DNA of 64,000 nucleotides from the NCBI GenBank assembly GCA_015680905.1, contig CM027378.1:108608501-108672500 (forward strand), read 5' to 3'. Shown here piece by piece: positions 14,881 to 25,856 of this stretch (the stretch's first letter is position 1; every line of letters starts with the position of its first letter). The notes under the pieces are model-generated. The model ran no database searches and had not been told where the DNA came from. It saw only the letters and a list, made by a program, of their open reading frames with translations. The position numbers and the translations under genes are program-made. The DNA comes from Coptis chinensis. Its lineage: Eukaryota; Streptophyta; Magnoliopsida; Ranunculales; Ranunculaceae.

Positions 14881-15955
14881 TTGCTTCAGACTAAGCACCA
14901 CTCCATCCTTCTTGTTTAACATTTTGTAACACCTGCACCAATGTTTAATCAGATCTTATAAATTTTGTATATACAGATTACATTTTGTTACCATGGTATC
15001 TTATTAGTTTATATAATTTTAGTATGCCAATTTCAAGTACTATTGTGAATGGTAAGTATGCATACATAATTTTATAAAAGAATTTTAGAAACCAAAATTA
15101 TGTCCACACATTATTCAATGCGTTTTATTTGTCATCCACGTGCTATATGGAATAATTTGAGTACTTATGAAACTATGGAATTCATTTAATTCCCAGTTTG
15201 GAATTTGTTTATAAACATACCTTGCTGATGGATTTGTTGCATCTTTCCATGTAACCAGGAAAGTGGTTGAATCTTCCGTCGTTCTTGCAGTTTCTGAATT
15301 AATATAAAAACATTTTCCCTGTAAGAGATCCGCCACCCATTGGAGAATAAGCTAGTAATCCAATGTTTCAATTGTTTGGGTGGCATACTTCAACCAGTTG
15401 ATCAACTGCACATGCAAACCAAGTCGAAAAATCACAAGTCATGGCAAGTATTACGAAGTTGTTGTACTTTTAATTACTGTCCTGTATAATTTTACTTCAA
15501 GAATAGGTTTTTTTTTTCCTTTAAAATCAAATAAATATCACATTAACAATATAGCTTGACCTCACATCTCAGATAAGATCTAATCAACTTCCAACTTTCT
15601 GCTCCAAATCTCATCCATGCAAACGTCATAATTAAAGTTACCTTCAAAATGACACCTAACTAACATGCTATAGTTGTTTGAATGCTGACAATCTTTAACT
15701 TTTGCCCAGAGTAACAATGCACCTTCCAAAAAGTTCATGATCAGTTGGGTTTATCCAACTGTAAAATAAGCGATCTCATTTGTTTTTCAAAAAATACATT
15801 TGTGACAAACCAAAAACTTCATTGATATGGTCCTTTAAATGGAATCATACCTTTAATATAATAAGTATTCATAGACAGGAAGAACAATATTCAAGTCTTT
15901 GTATAAAATTAACTTTATCGTGTGACCAATAAAAAAACACCATCTAAACAAATAA
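14881..15955. other. Intergenic, no gene recognised
   Basis: Overlapping minus-strand frames at 15115-15386 look spurious. No repeats with clear boundaries. Confidence 0.4.
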
Positions 15956-15963
15956 CTTTAGTG

Positions 15964-16401
15964 GGTGTTTGGTTCTCATTTTTTCAAAAAAGTATTTTTT
16001 CTTAAAAAACACTTTTATGAAAAAGTATTTATTCTAAAAACAATTTTTCAATAAACATGTTTGGTTGTGACTTTTCTTAAAAGCTATTTTATCAAATCAG
16101 ATTTCACACTATGTTTCTCGATATATTTTGGCATATCGTGGCATAAATCACTAAAGTCTAAAACATCCCAGAGTTCATTTGCCTTTAGCCAAAAAGTGTT
16201 TCCTTCAAAGAAAAATAGTTTTTTAACTTAAAAAACAAGTTTTACCTAATTATCATAAAACAAGTTTTTGGGACCAAAAAATGTTTTTTGGATGAAAAAC
16301 TATTTTTTTTTAAATAGAAACCAAACACATTTATTTTTTCAAAAAATGTTTTTTCACTAATAAACACTTTTTAGCAATAAATAAATAGGATCCAAACACC
16401 C
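15964..16401. mobile_element. hAT-type MITE
   Basis: Terminal inverted repeats GGTGTTTGG / CCAAACACC. It is flanked by 8-bp near-perfect target duplications CTTTAGTG (15956-15963) and CCTTAGTG (16402-16409), the length expected for hAT transposons. The interior is rich in TTTTTCAAAAA-like complementary tracts and can fold on itself. Confidence 0.8.
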
Positions 16402-16409
16402 CCTTAGTG

Positions 16410-17599
16410 ATTATGAGAAAAAGGACTCTTAGAATGCACATTTATTAGTTAATAAAACTACTCCCCTCATTCGAATATTCTAAGAAATGACACTGCGGCC
16501 ATTAGCACCTCTCACCTTATACAATCTGCAACAAGTCAATTGCAAACTGAGGAAGCCAAAACCTCAAGGCATGATTATCCAAGCACCTATTTTGCTTAGA
16601 AGCCTAATTTACAAAGCAATCAAGTATGCGACATAATTGAAAGATAAAAATGTGTCGCCGTGGTTAAAGTACCGATTGCAAGCGGATTTAGTATGCATTT
16701 GTTAAGCCTTAAAACTTCATTCCATGGATCATATCCAACTCAAACTAAAACAAAGCTCACTGGTGGTTCAAGGCATTTAATAGTCTGCACAAATGAAGAA
16801 AAAAAATTGAAAACACAATTGAAAATTTAAGGCATTCTAAATCAACGCCAACTTAACAGTTGGTGCGTATGCAATTCCAAACCCAATTAAAATTTAACAC
16901 ACAAACTGAGCTTAAAGTCTAGCACGAGGTTTTAAATAGGTTATCAACTAATAAGAATCAAACGAGATTGTACTTCATTAGATGTCTTCTCTTGCCAGAA
17001 AAGGTTTGATCGACCATGTATGTGTGGAAGGTGCAGTGCGTAATGTGCGTAAGGAGCCTTGACTATGATGCACCAAGTTTCAATCTCAAGAACTATATAA
17101 TCTACACTACAAAATAGTGCAATTAATTTTTAATGACATAAAATTAAGAATTCATCCTACAGAACTTAAGACGACTTCGTGCTCTTTTCACATTGTTGAC
17201 AATATTCATCAAGCCAATTTTAAGTCAAGAAGCCGTTTCAAATCATTAAATGCATGTTATTCAAGATATATATAGTGTTCAGTGTTAATTACCATAATGT
17301 TGAGAAAACAACAAAGTTAGTTACATTGTGCAACTAAGATACAGAACAAGGAGTGACAACGCATAACTATCAATCCGCACTTGTTTGACTGCTACCTATG
17401 TGAAGCTGGTCATATTGCCATCAAAGTACAATATCTCTTTTGCTCCAAATTAATTTGTACGGATTGAAAAATCACATCAATGTTCTATTGTTGTTAACAG
17501 GTATGTTATAATCAATAGCGCTTTAACACATTCGTTGCTTGAGCCGGTCATGCATTCTATAGTCTATGACAATAAAATGAAGCCAATACTGATGAGTCG
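16410..17599. other. Intergenic, no gene recognised
   Basis: No frames longer than 60 codons and no clear repeat boundaries. Nothing further is seen. Confidence 0.5.
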
Positions 17600-18020
17600 C
17601 GATTTTTACTTCTATAGCTAAACACGACTTTACCCGACTGACAATGACTGTCGCCAAAGATATTACCCGACAGACCAAAACTGCCGCACGACCGTCGGAA
17701 AATGCTCGATCGGCATAGGCTTTCGACAGTTATTAACGGTCAGAATAGGCCGTTGGGTTTGATGATCTTTGCCGACGGCTATTCCCACTGCTTTGGACCG
17801 TCGGATATGCCTACTGTCAAGAACCGGTCGCCGAATGGATCATGGTTGTTAATCACGGATATACCGCGTCACTAGCCGTCGGATAAGACAAGTGTTATAG
17901 GCCGTCGGATAGGTCAGGTGCTAGTGACCATTGGGTATTCCAATAGTTGGTGCCTGCTATTATCTGTCGGGATAGTTTACTACTTAGATAGCAGTTTGTA
18001 TCCGTCGGGTATTAGTTTTT
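17600..18020. mobile_element. CACTA (En/Spm) subterminal repeat region
   Basis: Contains about ten copies, in both orientations, of a motif close to GCCGTCGGATA (for example near 17690, 17765, 17800, 17875, 17910, 18000). Arrays of short GC-rich repeats of this kind are typical of CACTA subtermini, where the transposase binds. Neither the CACTA terminus nor a transposase gene is seen, so this is a fragment. Confidence 0.6.
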
Positions 18021-18178
18021 TGTTTAAAAAAAATATTGGTTATAATAATTCTTTCAGGTATCCCAACATTATATTTTTTTTCCCCTCCAATTACATTCTT
18101 GCAAGTTCCCACTCAAATGCTACAAGTGCCAATATATTTATAAAGAAACAATAAGATCAATATGTTTGGCATGAGTGA

Positions 18179-18277
18179 GAGTATCAGATCGTGGACTTTT
18201 CATCTGGAAATGATTTGTTGAAGTCCTATAAAGCATTTTAAGATCAATATGTTTGGCATGAGATATTAGCTATTATA
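18179..18277. repeat. 100-bp duplicated segment, copy 1
   Basis: Nearly identical to 18948-19046 (GAGTATCAGATCGTG...GATATTAGCTATTA), with two or three substitutions. It marks a local duplication. Confidence 0.85.
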
Positions 18278-18403
18278 GTGAAAATGGCAGAAGAAAGTGA
18301 AAATGGCAGAAGGAAAGAGAAGGGTAAATCCGTCCAAATGATAAAATAGCAGGGGTAAAAATGTCAAGAAAAAATGACCAAGAGTCACACATCACACAAT
18401 AAA

Positions 18404-18708
18404 TCTTTAATATATAGAAAAATGAGGGGTTGAGTGAATAGTGATTGGTATGGATGTAGGGGCATTTTGGTAATTTTATAATTATTTTTGTTTTTTTCTA
18501 TTTTTTTGGGGGCGAAATTGTAGTTTCACAATTATCAAATTTATTTTCTAGCAAAAGTGTAGACTTGGTGGGCTCCGGGATGAGAAAAATGATTGCACAT
18601 ATAGAAATAAAATAGTAATTCACTTTTATTGTAAATTTAAAATTAGAAAAAATAATAATAGTAGGGATTGAGATTGTTCCACGTGATAAGCACGTGGCAT
18701 GAGGCTAG
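18404..18708 (+). mobile_element. 305-bp Helitron with identifiable empty site
   Basis: Begins TCTTTAATATATAG and ends with a perfect hairpin, CCACGTG-ATAAG-CACGTGG (18679-18697), then CATGAGGCTAG. The host sequence on either side, ...CACACAATAAA | TTAATATTAAAA..., occurs uninterrupted at about 19715-19740. Insertion was therefore between A and T without target duplication, as Helitrons do. The interior is non-coding. Confidence 0.9.
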
Positions 18709-18947
18709 TTAATATTAAAACAGTGCAAAATCTAGAGTAGCATGCTGTACCTGTACTCTCGAATTTGGGCCCTCCTATCAGCAAAAAAGTGCGTGTCTAC
18801 TGCCCCACAAAGTCTTGAATCACACTATAATCGCTATTAAAACAGAACCGTAAGTTGGGCTGGGATTTTTAAGATAGTAGGGATTGGCTACTACTGCTAA
18901 TTGTTAGTGCTCCTTTGTCTTTATGAGTTGACTTCTCATGAGTTTTA

Positions 18948-19046
18948 GAGTATCAGATCGTGAACTTTTCATCTGGAAATGATTTGTTGAAGTCCTATAG
19001 AGCATTTTAAGATCAATATGTTTGGCATGAGATATTAGCTATTACA
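18948..19046. repeat. 100-bp duplicated segment, copy 2
   Basis: Partner of 18179-18277. Confidence 0.85.
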
Positions 19047-19654
19047 GTAGCTCCATTATAGTTCTTAAAAGTGTTACTACATCCCATCTTTACTACGTAT
19101 AATGATACGGCGTAGGCGAGCTAGCTTGGGAGCTGTCATTGTGTCCGACACTTTTCGTCTTTTTCTGTTTTTTATATGTGGGTCCCACCAGAAAAAACAG
19201 GAGAAAACTAAAAAAGAGATACGTGGTATCCACGTGCGTCAAGACCAATATTAATGCTAGTCTGGTGCACGTGCGGATAACTAACTATTGTTGGGTTCAA
19301 AGATCACAAAAAGTCAAAATAGTAATGTACAGTTTATTATTCTCTTACTGGACCAACAGATCACTCTCTTTCTTCTTCTCCATTACATAATCTTTTATTC
19401 TTATGCAGATCTGTGATTCAAAAAATGGCAAAGAAAATAGCTGGGATTGTAAAGAAATACAAAATAAAACTCACAACAATGTTTCAATTGCATTAATACT
19501 TACAAAATCAAATTTACACTATAACCCCATCAAAAAAGAACCAAAAAGAATCCCAAAACACAATTTTGTTTCAAATAAAGATAAATATAGAGGGAAAAAT
19601 GATTTAACGACGTAGCCGATAATCTTTTATGTGATGTGAAACCATCTGAATATC
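19047..19654. other. Intergenic, no gene recognised
   Basis: Two short plus-strand frames (19139-19390, 19403-19615) of biased composition without recognisable motifs. Confidence 0.4.
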
Positions 19655-19800
19655 TTAAGTGAAAATGGCAGAAGGAAGTGAAAATGGTAAAAATGTCAAG
19701 AAAAAATGACCAAAGTCACACATCACACAATAAATTAATATTAAAATACTGTTGTAGAACTCTAAGTCGGGCGGGGATTTTGAAGATAGTAGAGATACAA
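19655..19800. repeat. Paralogue of 18300-18860 without the Helitron
   Basis: Shares GTGAAAATGGCAGAAGG, AAAATGTCAAGAAAAAATGA and CACACATCACACAATAAATTAATATTAAAA with the region around the 305-bp Helitron. It then matches the AAGTYGGGCKGGGATTTT segment near 18855. It provides the empty site for that insertion. Confidence 0.8.
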
Positions 19801-20264
19801 TTAATTAGAGCATTTTTAGGGGAGACACTTTCCTAGCATCAAACACCAAATTTCCAACAATTTGGTGAGAGTCACATATTGATGAAAACACTAAAAAAAT
19901 ATCAAACCAAACACAAAATAGGCCAAAATTTGGTTCCAAACTTTGGTCTTCAGATCAAATCTCTCACGGTTTTCAAAAACAAACAGCGGTTTTTCCAACA
20001 CCGCATGAGCTTGGGCTGCTAAGTGGGCTTCTATGGCGCGGTTTTGCTAACATCACCTGAACTTGGGCTTCTATAGGAGCGGTTTTGCCAACACGAAATT
20101 AGAAATTGTGCAATTGTATGAAGAAATTAGGAATTGTGCAATTATATCTAAAAATGATTATGATTATGTATCCAAAATGTACACAAAACGATAAAAATGA
20201 TCCAAAATCTATGATTATGATCCAATATCCAAAATTATTTAAAACCTATCATATTACATAAAAT

Positions 20265-20605
20265 TTATTTAGCTATCTTTTTACGCCCCTTACCACTTGA
20301 TGCATCTCCTCTCTCTATTTGGATGTTCCGAAGCTGTTCCTCTAAGTTCCTAACCTGAGAACCAAAATCTTCTCTGTCTGCACGAATGTTAACTACCTCA
20401 GCCTGAAGTTCTTCATATCCCTGATGTTGTTGCGTATACACCTGCTGAATATCTTCATACGCTTTTCGAGTCTCGTTATACGTACGTTGGGATTGCTGAT
20501 ATGTTTGACAATATGTCTCCTATCTTTCTTGGCTATAATGATACATGGCAGTCCTCATCTCATCAAACAACAAATATGGTTCTTATATCTTTTCCGAACC
20601 TTAGT
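20265..20605 (-). pseudogene. PMD transposon protein, C-terminal coiled-coil exon
   Basis: The minus-strand exon starts after an acceptor (TTTTCAG, 20606-20612) and ends at TAA (20265-20267) after GKGRKKIAK. It encodes a Glu/Gln-rich coiled coil (QQSQRTYNETRKAYEDIQQV, then LEEQLRNIQIERGDASS) with a basic tail that resembles a nuclear localisation signal. One in-frame stop lies near the exon start. It is the 3' exon of the gene whose PMD part lies at 25857-27708; the intron between them now contains the Pack-MULE. The assignment of the coil to the same gene rests on strand, order and matching splice sites. Confidence 0.6.
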
Positions 20606-20655
20606 CTGAAAATCCAAGAAAATACATTGTGAGTATATATATATATATGATATAT

Positions 20656-20815
20656 GATAGAGGCACAGTCAATGTAGCCACATTATAGACACAGTTAATC
20701 TAATCCGTCGATCTGTTTCCAATCCTACGGTTGGATCAGTTTAAATCAAACACCGAAATATATCTAAACGCGAATGGTTTTCTCTCTTCTATTCTTCTCT
20801 CTCCAACAACACAAA
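20656..20815 (+). repeat. Pack-MULE left terminal inverted repeat
   Basis: Complementary to 25510-25679. Shared runs include GTAGCCACATT, TTAATCTAATCC, CCTACGGTTGGATCAG, TTTAAATCAAACACCG and ATATATCTAAACGCGAA. MULE TIRs usually contain promoters that can drive captured exons. Confidence 0.88.
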
Positions 20816-21672
20816 ATCAAACAACAACAAATTTAGCAAGCAACCAACTATTTTTTTCGATTTTCAAGACCCAAATTTGAAGAATCCATCTCTGATTTGG
20901 GGTTTAAAATTCGATTTGAACCAATTCTTGATTCTTTTTTTTTTTTTGATTGGTCTGGAGCAGTAAATTCGTTAAAATAGATATATATGATCGATCTCGA
21001 TCTGTCGTGAAATAGTTCCCGTTGACCGATACTTACCCGAGCTCCTTGCTTCTCTTTATCTTGGAAGTGAGGTCGGCATTGGTGCATTGGAAATTGGAAA
21101 GCTAGCTTTGTTGAGTAAAAAGCGGATTTGGACATTTCGCTTGAGGAATTCAAGATACTCTTGTTTCTCTTGAGAGGAAAGAGACGACTCACTTTTTTAT
21201 CTTGGGTTCTTAAGGAGTTACCAAGTTCACATATTAAGTTTCTTCGATGATAGCCTTCGATTTTATTCGAACCGATCGAACACACGCTTTGAACTCCTCA
21301 TCACCGCTGCTTGCTTTTGGCTTGCACGCTCGTTTTAGCCGCTATTAAGCCCCCCCTTTCCTTGTTAGAAGTGAGTTTGCACAGTGTAGTTTAGTTCTTC
21401 AAGACCATACCTAGGCTTAGAGAGTTAAGTTCCTCGAGACCTTGAAGTGTATAGTAAGCTTTCTAGACCTTGAAGCGAATAGTACGCTTTCTAGACCTAA
21501 GAAATAAGTTAGCAGCAGCGCGCGTAGTCGCTTCGCTCTAGTTGCTTCTTCGCTCTCACAAGGTATTGAACCCATTTTCAGTAAGTGTTTTTTTTTGTTT
21601 TTGTTTACGTAATAGTAAAATGTTGGTATTGTTATTATTTTAATTGCTTTATGTTATTATTTGTTGAATTAG
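20816..21672 (+). other. Pack-MULE left interior, leader of the chimeric unit
   Basis: Non-repetitive DNA between TIR and first captured exon. A 145-codon minus-strand frame (20848-21285) has no recognisable motif. On the plus strand, short repeats TTCTAGACCTTGAAG (about 21450-21490) precede a donor-like AAG|GTATTG at about 21559. Confidence 0.35.
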
Positions 21673-21898
21673 AGAATGCTATGGCGGAATTAGGGAGGCT
21701 ACTTATATATGAAGCCTGTAGGGATTGGCTGGTGAGTTGATAAATTTTGTTCATGCGTGTTGTGGGTCGAATGTTTTATATTGTTATTTGTTTGGACTTT
21801 GGATTTACATTTTTAATGTTTGATTGTTTCTAGCCCATCAGAATCGGGAAATTCACCACCTATGGGGGTGGCTTCAGTTGAGTTTATTGATCCAAGAG
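21673..21898 (+). pseudogene. Captured uracil phosphoribosyltransferase exons
   Basis: Exon 21673-21731 encodes NAMAELGRLLIYEACRDWL, a signature of plant uracil phosphoribosyltransferase (pyrimidine salvage, uracil + PRPP to UMP). After a GT-AG intron (21732-21833) the next exon continues with a G-E-I-H / PMGVASVEFIDPR block, also typical of the family, with a one-base frameshift in the middle. The sequence then switches within a few bases (AAGAGG) into kinase coding sequence. Retention of an intron shows genomic DNA capture rather than a retrocopy. The PRPP-binding site is absent. Confidence 0.75.
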
Positions 21899-22660
21899 GC
21901 GTTGAAGGGTTTGGAGTATCTTCACGGGCAAGGGTGTATACATCGAGATGTCAAGGCTGGAAACATCTTAGTTGACTCACATGGAGCAAGTAAGCTCGGA
22001 GATCTTGGTGTATCTACTTCTCTTTTTTTATTCTGATGATAGGTGGCGCAAAGGAAATACAATAATAGGGACACCTTGCTGGATGGCGCCGGAGATCTTG
22101 GATATGGAAGAAGGGCATGGATACAACTTCAAAGCAGATATATAGTCCTTCGACATCACAGCCATAGAGCTTGCCCACGGTCATGCTCCTTTCTCAGAGT
22201 ATCCTCCCACGTGGCTGCTTTCTTACAATCCCGACGGATGATCCACCGCGTTTAGATGATATAAAAGACCGAAGTTCTCAAAGCAATTTAAACGGATGAT
22301 TGCTAAGTGCTTAGTAAAAGATCCATCAAAAAGACCTTCAAAGAACAACACTTTTGAGGGATCGATTCTTTAAGAATCACAAGTTTAGTTCGCGTCACGA
22401 AGCACCGTTGGGAAAAGCCCAAAACAGTGAAGGTGAACGTTAGAACATATGCAAGCACCTAGTAATATTCGGGATGTGCAAAAGGAGGAGATATATCGCA
22501 TAATCAGTATGTATGTAAGGGGAGTAAGCAACTGGAATTTTGATATCGAAGAACTGAAGGCACAGGCAGCCCTTATTGAGGACGAGGAGGAAAGTTTTTC
22601 TGCTGAAGCATCTTCAGAAAATGGCGACGAGGGAGACAAAGATATTAATGGCTAGCAAAA
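21894..22660 (+). pseudogene. Captured STE20-like (BLUS1-type) kinase fragment
   Basis: Reads [26 protein letters not shown] (catalytic loop HRDVKAGN) then KLGDLGVS (DFG replaced by DLG). After a frameshift come [15 protein letters not shown] (activation segment), YNFKADI, a stop in place of the conserved Trp, then IELAHGHAPFSEYPP. A later block encodes MIAKCLVKDPSKRPS (subdomain XI), and the tail VSNWNFDIEELKAQAALIED is a C-terminal motif of plant STE20/SPS1-type kinases. The order matches plant BLUS1-like kinases. The N-lobe is missing, and several frameshifts and stops make it non-functional. Confidence 0.85.
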
Positions 22661-23218
22661 AGGGCGATCATATCAGAAAAGGTTTTTGGTTTTTGTAATT
22701 GAAAAAATAACTACGTGTTAGCTTGATCTTGTCAATGGGGCAAGGCTTTATGTCCCCCTCCATGGTACGTAGGCAGCCCAGAAGAACTTGGATTCAGCAA
22801 CAAATATAAATATAAATAAAAAGTTCAATTCTGTGCAAATTTTTGAACATGTTTAATTTCCTTTCCACACTTCTCTTTTTTACACGAACAATACAAATAT
22901 TTTTTGTGTGGGCTGCAAGTGATTCACATGAAGGTGTTCCCTGACAAAAAGGGTTTGTAATGTGAATTACTATAAATATAAAAAAACACTATTGATAATC
23001 ATAACTAAGAAACTGACGTTGGGACCTTTGGATTAAAATCTTACGAAACAGTACCTCATTACAACTAAACAAAAACTCTTCAAACTAAGCTGCAAATACT
23101 TCTGGCTACATTCTCATAAGTCCGAGGATCTTTAGAACAACATACCGCAAATGGGTAACATAAACAAAACAAAGGCCATCCTCGAAAGCAAAGGCAACCC
23201 TATAACAGTTCCCAACAA
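22661..23218. other. Pack-MULE interior spacer
   Basis: Non-coding. A short segment (about 22738-22790) with CCATGGTACGTAGGCAGCCC resembles the LTR tail motif GGGTACGTAGGCAACTTC found at 44558 in the Tat-like LTR, so a scrap of retroelement LTR may also be present. Confidence 0.4.
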
Positions 23219-23554
23219 TCATTTGGACTTCTTTCCTTTGCTTCTTCTTGATGACTTCATCAACATACATGATACCTTTGCCTTTATAAACCTCGGGAGG
23301 TTTACAAATGTGAACAATAGCGGCAAAAAGAACTGGTGCACCCTCCGCTTGTCCGTCCCAAAGGCAAAGAAACTATGTTGGGTTTGAAACAAAACACACG
23401 AATTTAGTGGAACACTCGGTTCCACTTCATGGTTGTAACCCAATTTCAAATACAAAGATGGCGCCCTCCTCGACTCACCGGCTTTGAATCCAACCCCAAC
23501 AATCTTTAGAAAGCGAAAAGAATTTGGCTTCCATCTACAACTTTTGAACAGCAC
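23219..23554 (-). pseudogene. Captured mitochondrial ribosomal protein uL6 fragment
   Basis: Minus strand, 111 codons. FRFLKIVGVGFKA, YLKLGYNHEVE, GTDKRRVHQF and a Lys-rich end KKSK followed by a stop match the plant mitochondrial L6 (uL6m) family in order and length. Many substitutions and a frame slip before the C-terminal lysines show decay. In the functional protein this domain binds 23S-type rRNA near the GTPase centre. It lies on the opposite strand to the kinase fragment, inside the Pack-MULE. Confidence 0.8.
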
Positions 23555-24689
23555 GCTAGCAACATGCTGTACATGAAAAAGGGCGAAGGAAGAAAATAAG
23601 CAAATTTAATGGTAAAACCAACGAAAAGGAAGAATGAAAGAGTGATATAACAAAATTCTTTACTTTACTGAGTCAACCACTTATCTATTTTATTTATTTA
23701 TCAACATTATTAGGAATATTACCTTAATCAGTAGAATTGGGTTTGATACCCACAAACCTCTCTCACTGAGACAGACTGGGAAATAAATGAGATTAATTAA
23801 ATTTAATAAAGACAAACTATCACTCATTTATTAGGTAGACGCCTTACTTGGCAAGATTAGCTACTTCACGCTTGGGCAAGATCACCGCTATTAGGTAGAC
23901 GCCCTACAACAACTAATAAAAAAAATGACATTCTTATCTACACTCTTCACTTGAGTTTCTCCACAACATTATTCACCTCTACATTTAGAGGAGGGGCAGA
24001 AAAAGGCTGCTAAAAAGCCTGCAGCCTTTACTAGATTTTTTTTCTTTTTCTCACTCACGTTAACAAAACTTCGAGTGGCTATGCTACAATATAAAGATAT
24101 ACCGAAAGCTTCTAGGGAAATAAATAAACAAATTCAGACCAATCGTGACATCTAACCTAAGGAGATTCAATAACTAAAAATTTCTAAGTTTTAATCCTTG
24201 GGCACTAACTCTCAATTTTTTTTTTTTTTTTCTTTTAGAAGTCTTAAGTCTCGAACCCTATCTCTTGAGGAGTGGACTTCTTCGCCTCGACAATGTGTAT
24301 ATTAATGGCGGAGAAATATTGCTTACCACAATGACACATCACATAAGCAAAATGTGAAAGGGCACCTAGCATCCAACTTCAAAAGGGATACATTACTAGT
24401 TGGAATCCTCTAACGTTTTGCTACATAATAGAATCTGATGGAAACCATCCAACTTTACCTTTGCATTCCCCTTCAGACCATCCCGATGGAGCCACCTAAA
24501 AAAGATCAAGTTTCATGACATTAAACAAGAATCCTGGACCTCAATTCACAAACACTATGCATACAAAGAGAGCACATAACAAGAGAAATGGTCACTATTA
24601 ATCTCCTGGCGTTATAAACTATGATAGAAGCTATGAGTATGACTTTCATGAATGAATATACAGACATCCAAAAGTAGAACAAACCTTAT
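23555..24689. other. Pack-MULE interior spacer
   Basis: No coding signal recognised. A short direct repeat ATTAGGTAGACGCC(T/C)TAC occurs at about 23831 and 23890. Confidence 0.4.
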
Positions 24690-24917
24690 CTTTTTCTCCT
24701 GAAACTCAGTAGTAGGATTTCCATAGTGCCCATATTCCAAACTTGCATAACGTCCCATCGTTCTGGTAAAGTTCCATTGTTTTGCAAAGAAGGAACCAAC
24801 AGTTCGAATACTACCCACGACATCGTTTGCAACTTGACAGGAAGAGCACAAGCCAGTAGACCACTTCGAGCGTCCAAACACTTTCATGTTTAACTGTAGC
24901 TTGTAACAGACTACCAC
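24690..24917 (-). pseudogene. Captured cystathionine gamma-synthase fragment
   Basis: The minus-strand frame reads VGSIRTVGSFFAK, then YASLEYGHYGNPTTE and EKKI. The YGRYGNPTT motif preceded by a short aromatic run is the N-terminal signature of plant cystathionine gamma-synthase, the PLP enzyme that commits O-phosphohomoserine to methionine. It ends at a GT donor-like site (KKI|GTTTGTTC on the minus strand). The PLP-lysine domain is absent. Placed tail to tail with the uL6 fragment on the same strand. Confidence 0.75.
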
Positions 24918-25088
24918 TACTACCCCAATCTCGATAAGTTGTCAATGAGAACAACACCATCTACCTATGGAATCAGTCGACTAGGGAAAACGAAATTGTT
25001 GCAAATACCTGTCTTGAAGATTTACCTTGTCAACTTGGTATATGGTATATGGCTTCGGTACATTTAAAAACAATTAACAACCAAATTG

Positions 25089-25137
<49 letters not shown>

Positions 25138-25509
25138 AGGTCTAAAATATAGTTAATTGATTAAAAATTATACTTGCAACTAAAAATAAAATAAAATAAC
25201 AACCAAATCGAAAAAGTAAAAACATTGAGGTCTAAAAAATAGTTAATTGATTAAAAATCGAAAAAAAATAAAAAAAATAAAAATTATACTTGCAAATTGA
25301 AAACAAACAAAAACAATTCACAACTTGTTCTTCTACTATTACCGAACCCATTTCATTAAAATCGAAAATAAAAAATTGAAAATCAACAAAATACATACCT
25401 TCTTCCAATTTGTGCTTGATTTTCTCAATTTGGAGAAAGGAGAAGGACAAATCTAGCTTTTCGGTTTGAATTTGGAGGTGTTTCGGTGTTGAATTTGGAG
25501 GTGTTGGTT
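24918..25509. other. Pack-MULE right interior with poly-A tract
   Basis: Contains an uninterrupted A-run of about 54 bases (25089-25133 and flanks) and a local duplication of AACAACCAAAT...AAATAGTTAATTGATTAAAAAT (about 25076-25170 and 25198-25256). A minus-strand frame at 25232-25639 runs from the TIR but has no recognisable domain. Confidence 0.5.
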
Positions 25510-25679
25510 TAGATTCGGAGAAATTTGGAGAGAGAAGAATATGAGAGAGAAAACCCTTCGCGTTTAGATATATTTCGGTGTTTGATTTAAACTGATCCAA
25601 CCGTAGGATTAGTAATGCATCGAGGATTAGATTAATCATGTGCCTAGAATGTGGCTACAAAGGATCGTATGCCTCTATC
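25510..25679 (-). repeat. Pack-MULE right terminal inverted repeat
   Basis: Complement of 20656-20815; ends GCCTCTATC. Confidence 0.88.
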
Positions 25680-25681
25680 CC

Positions 25682-25832
<151 letters not shown>

Positions 25833-25856
25833 GAAAAATAAAACAACTAAACTCAC

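Larger units (their letters stand above)
20656..25679 (+). mobile_element. Pack-MULE carrying four host-gene fragments
   Basis: A 5.0-kb segment bounded by long, highly similar terminal inverted repeats (about 160-170 bp) beginning GATAGAGGCA, the architecture of Mutator-like elements. There is no transposase. Inside are fragments of uracil phosphoribosyltransferase and a STE20-like kinase (plus strand), and mitochondrial ribosomal protein uL6 and cystathionine gamma-synthase (minus strand). It sits in the intron of the PMD pseudogene, between AT microsatellites that hide the target duplication. The name Pack-MULE is inferred from structure. Confidence 0.85.

Noticed and set aside
20848..21285. 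145-codon minus-strand gene in the Pack-MULE
   Set aside because: No recognisable motif; it is antisense to the leader of the captured exons and next to the TIR.
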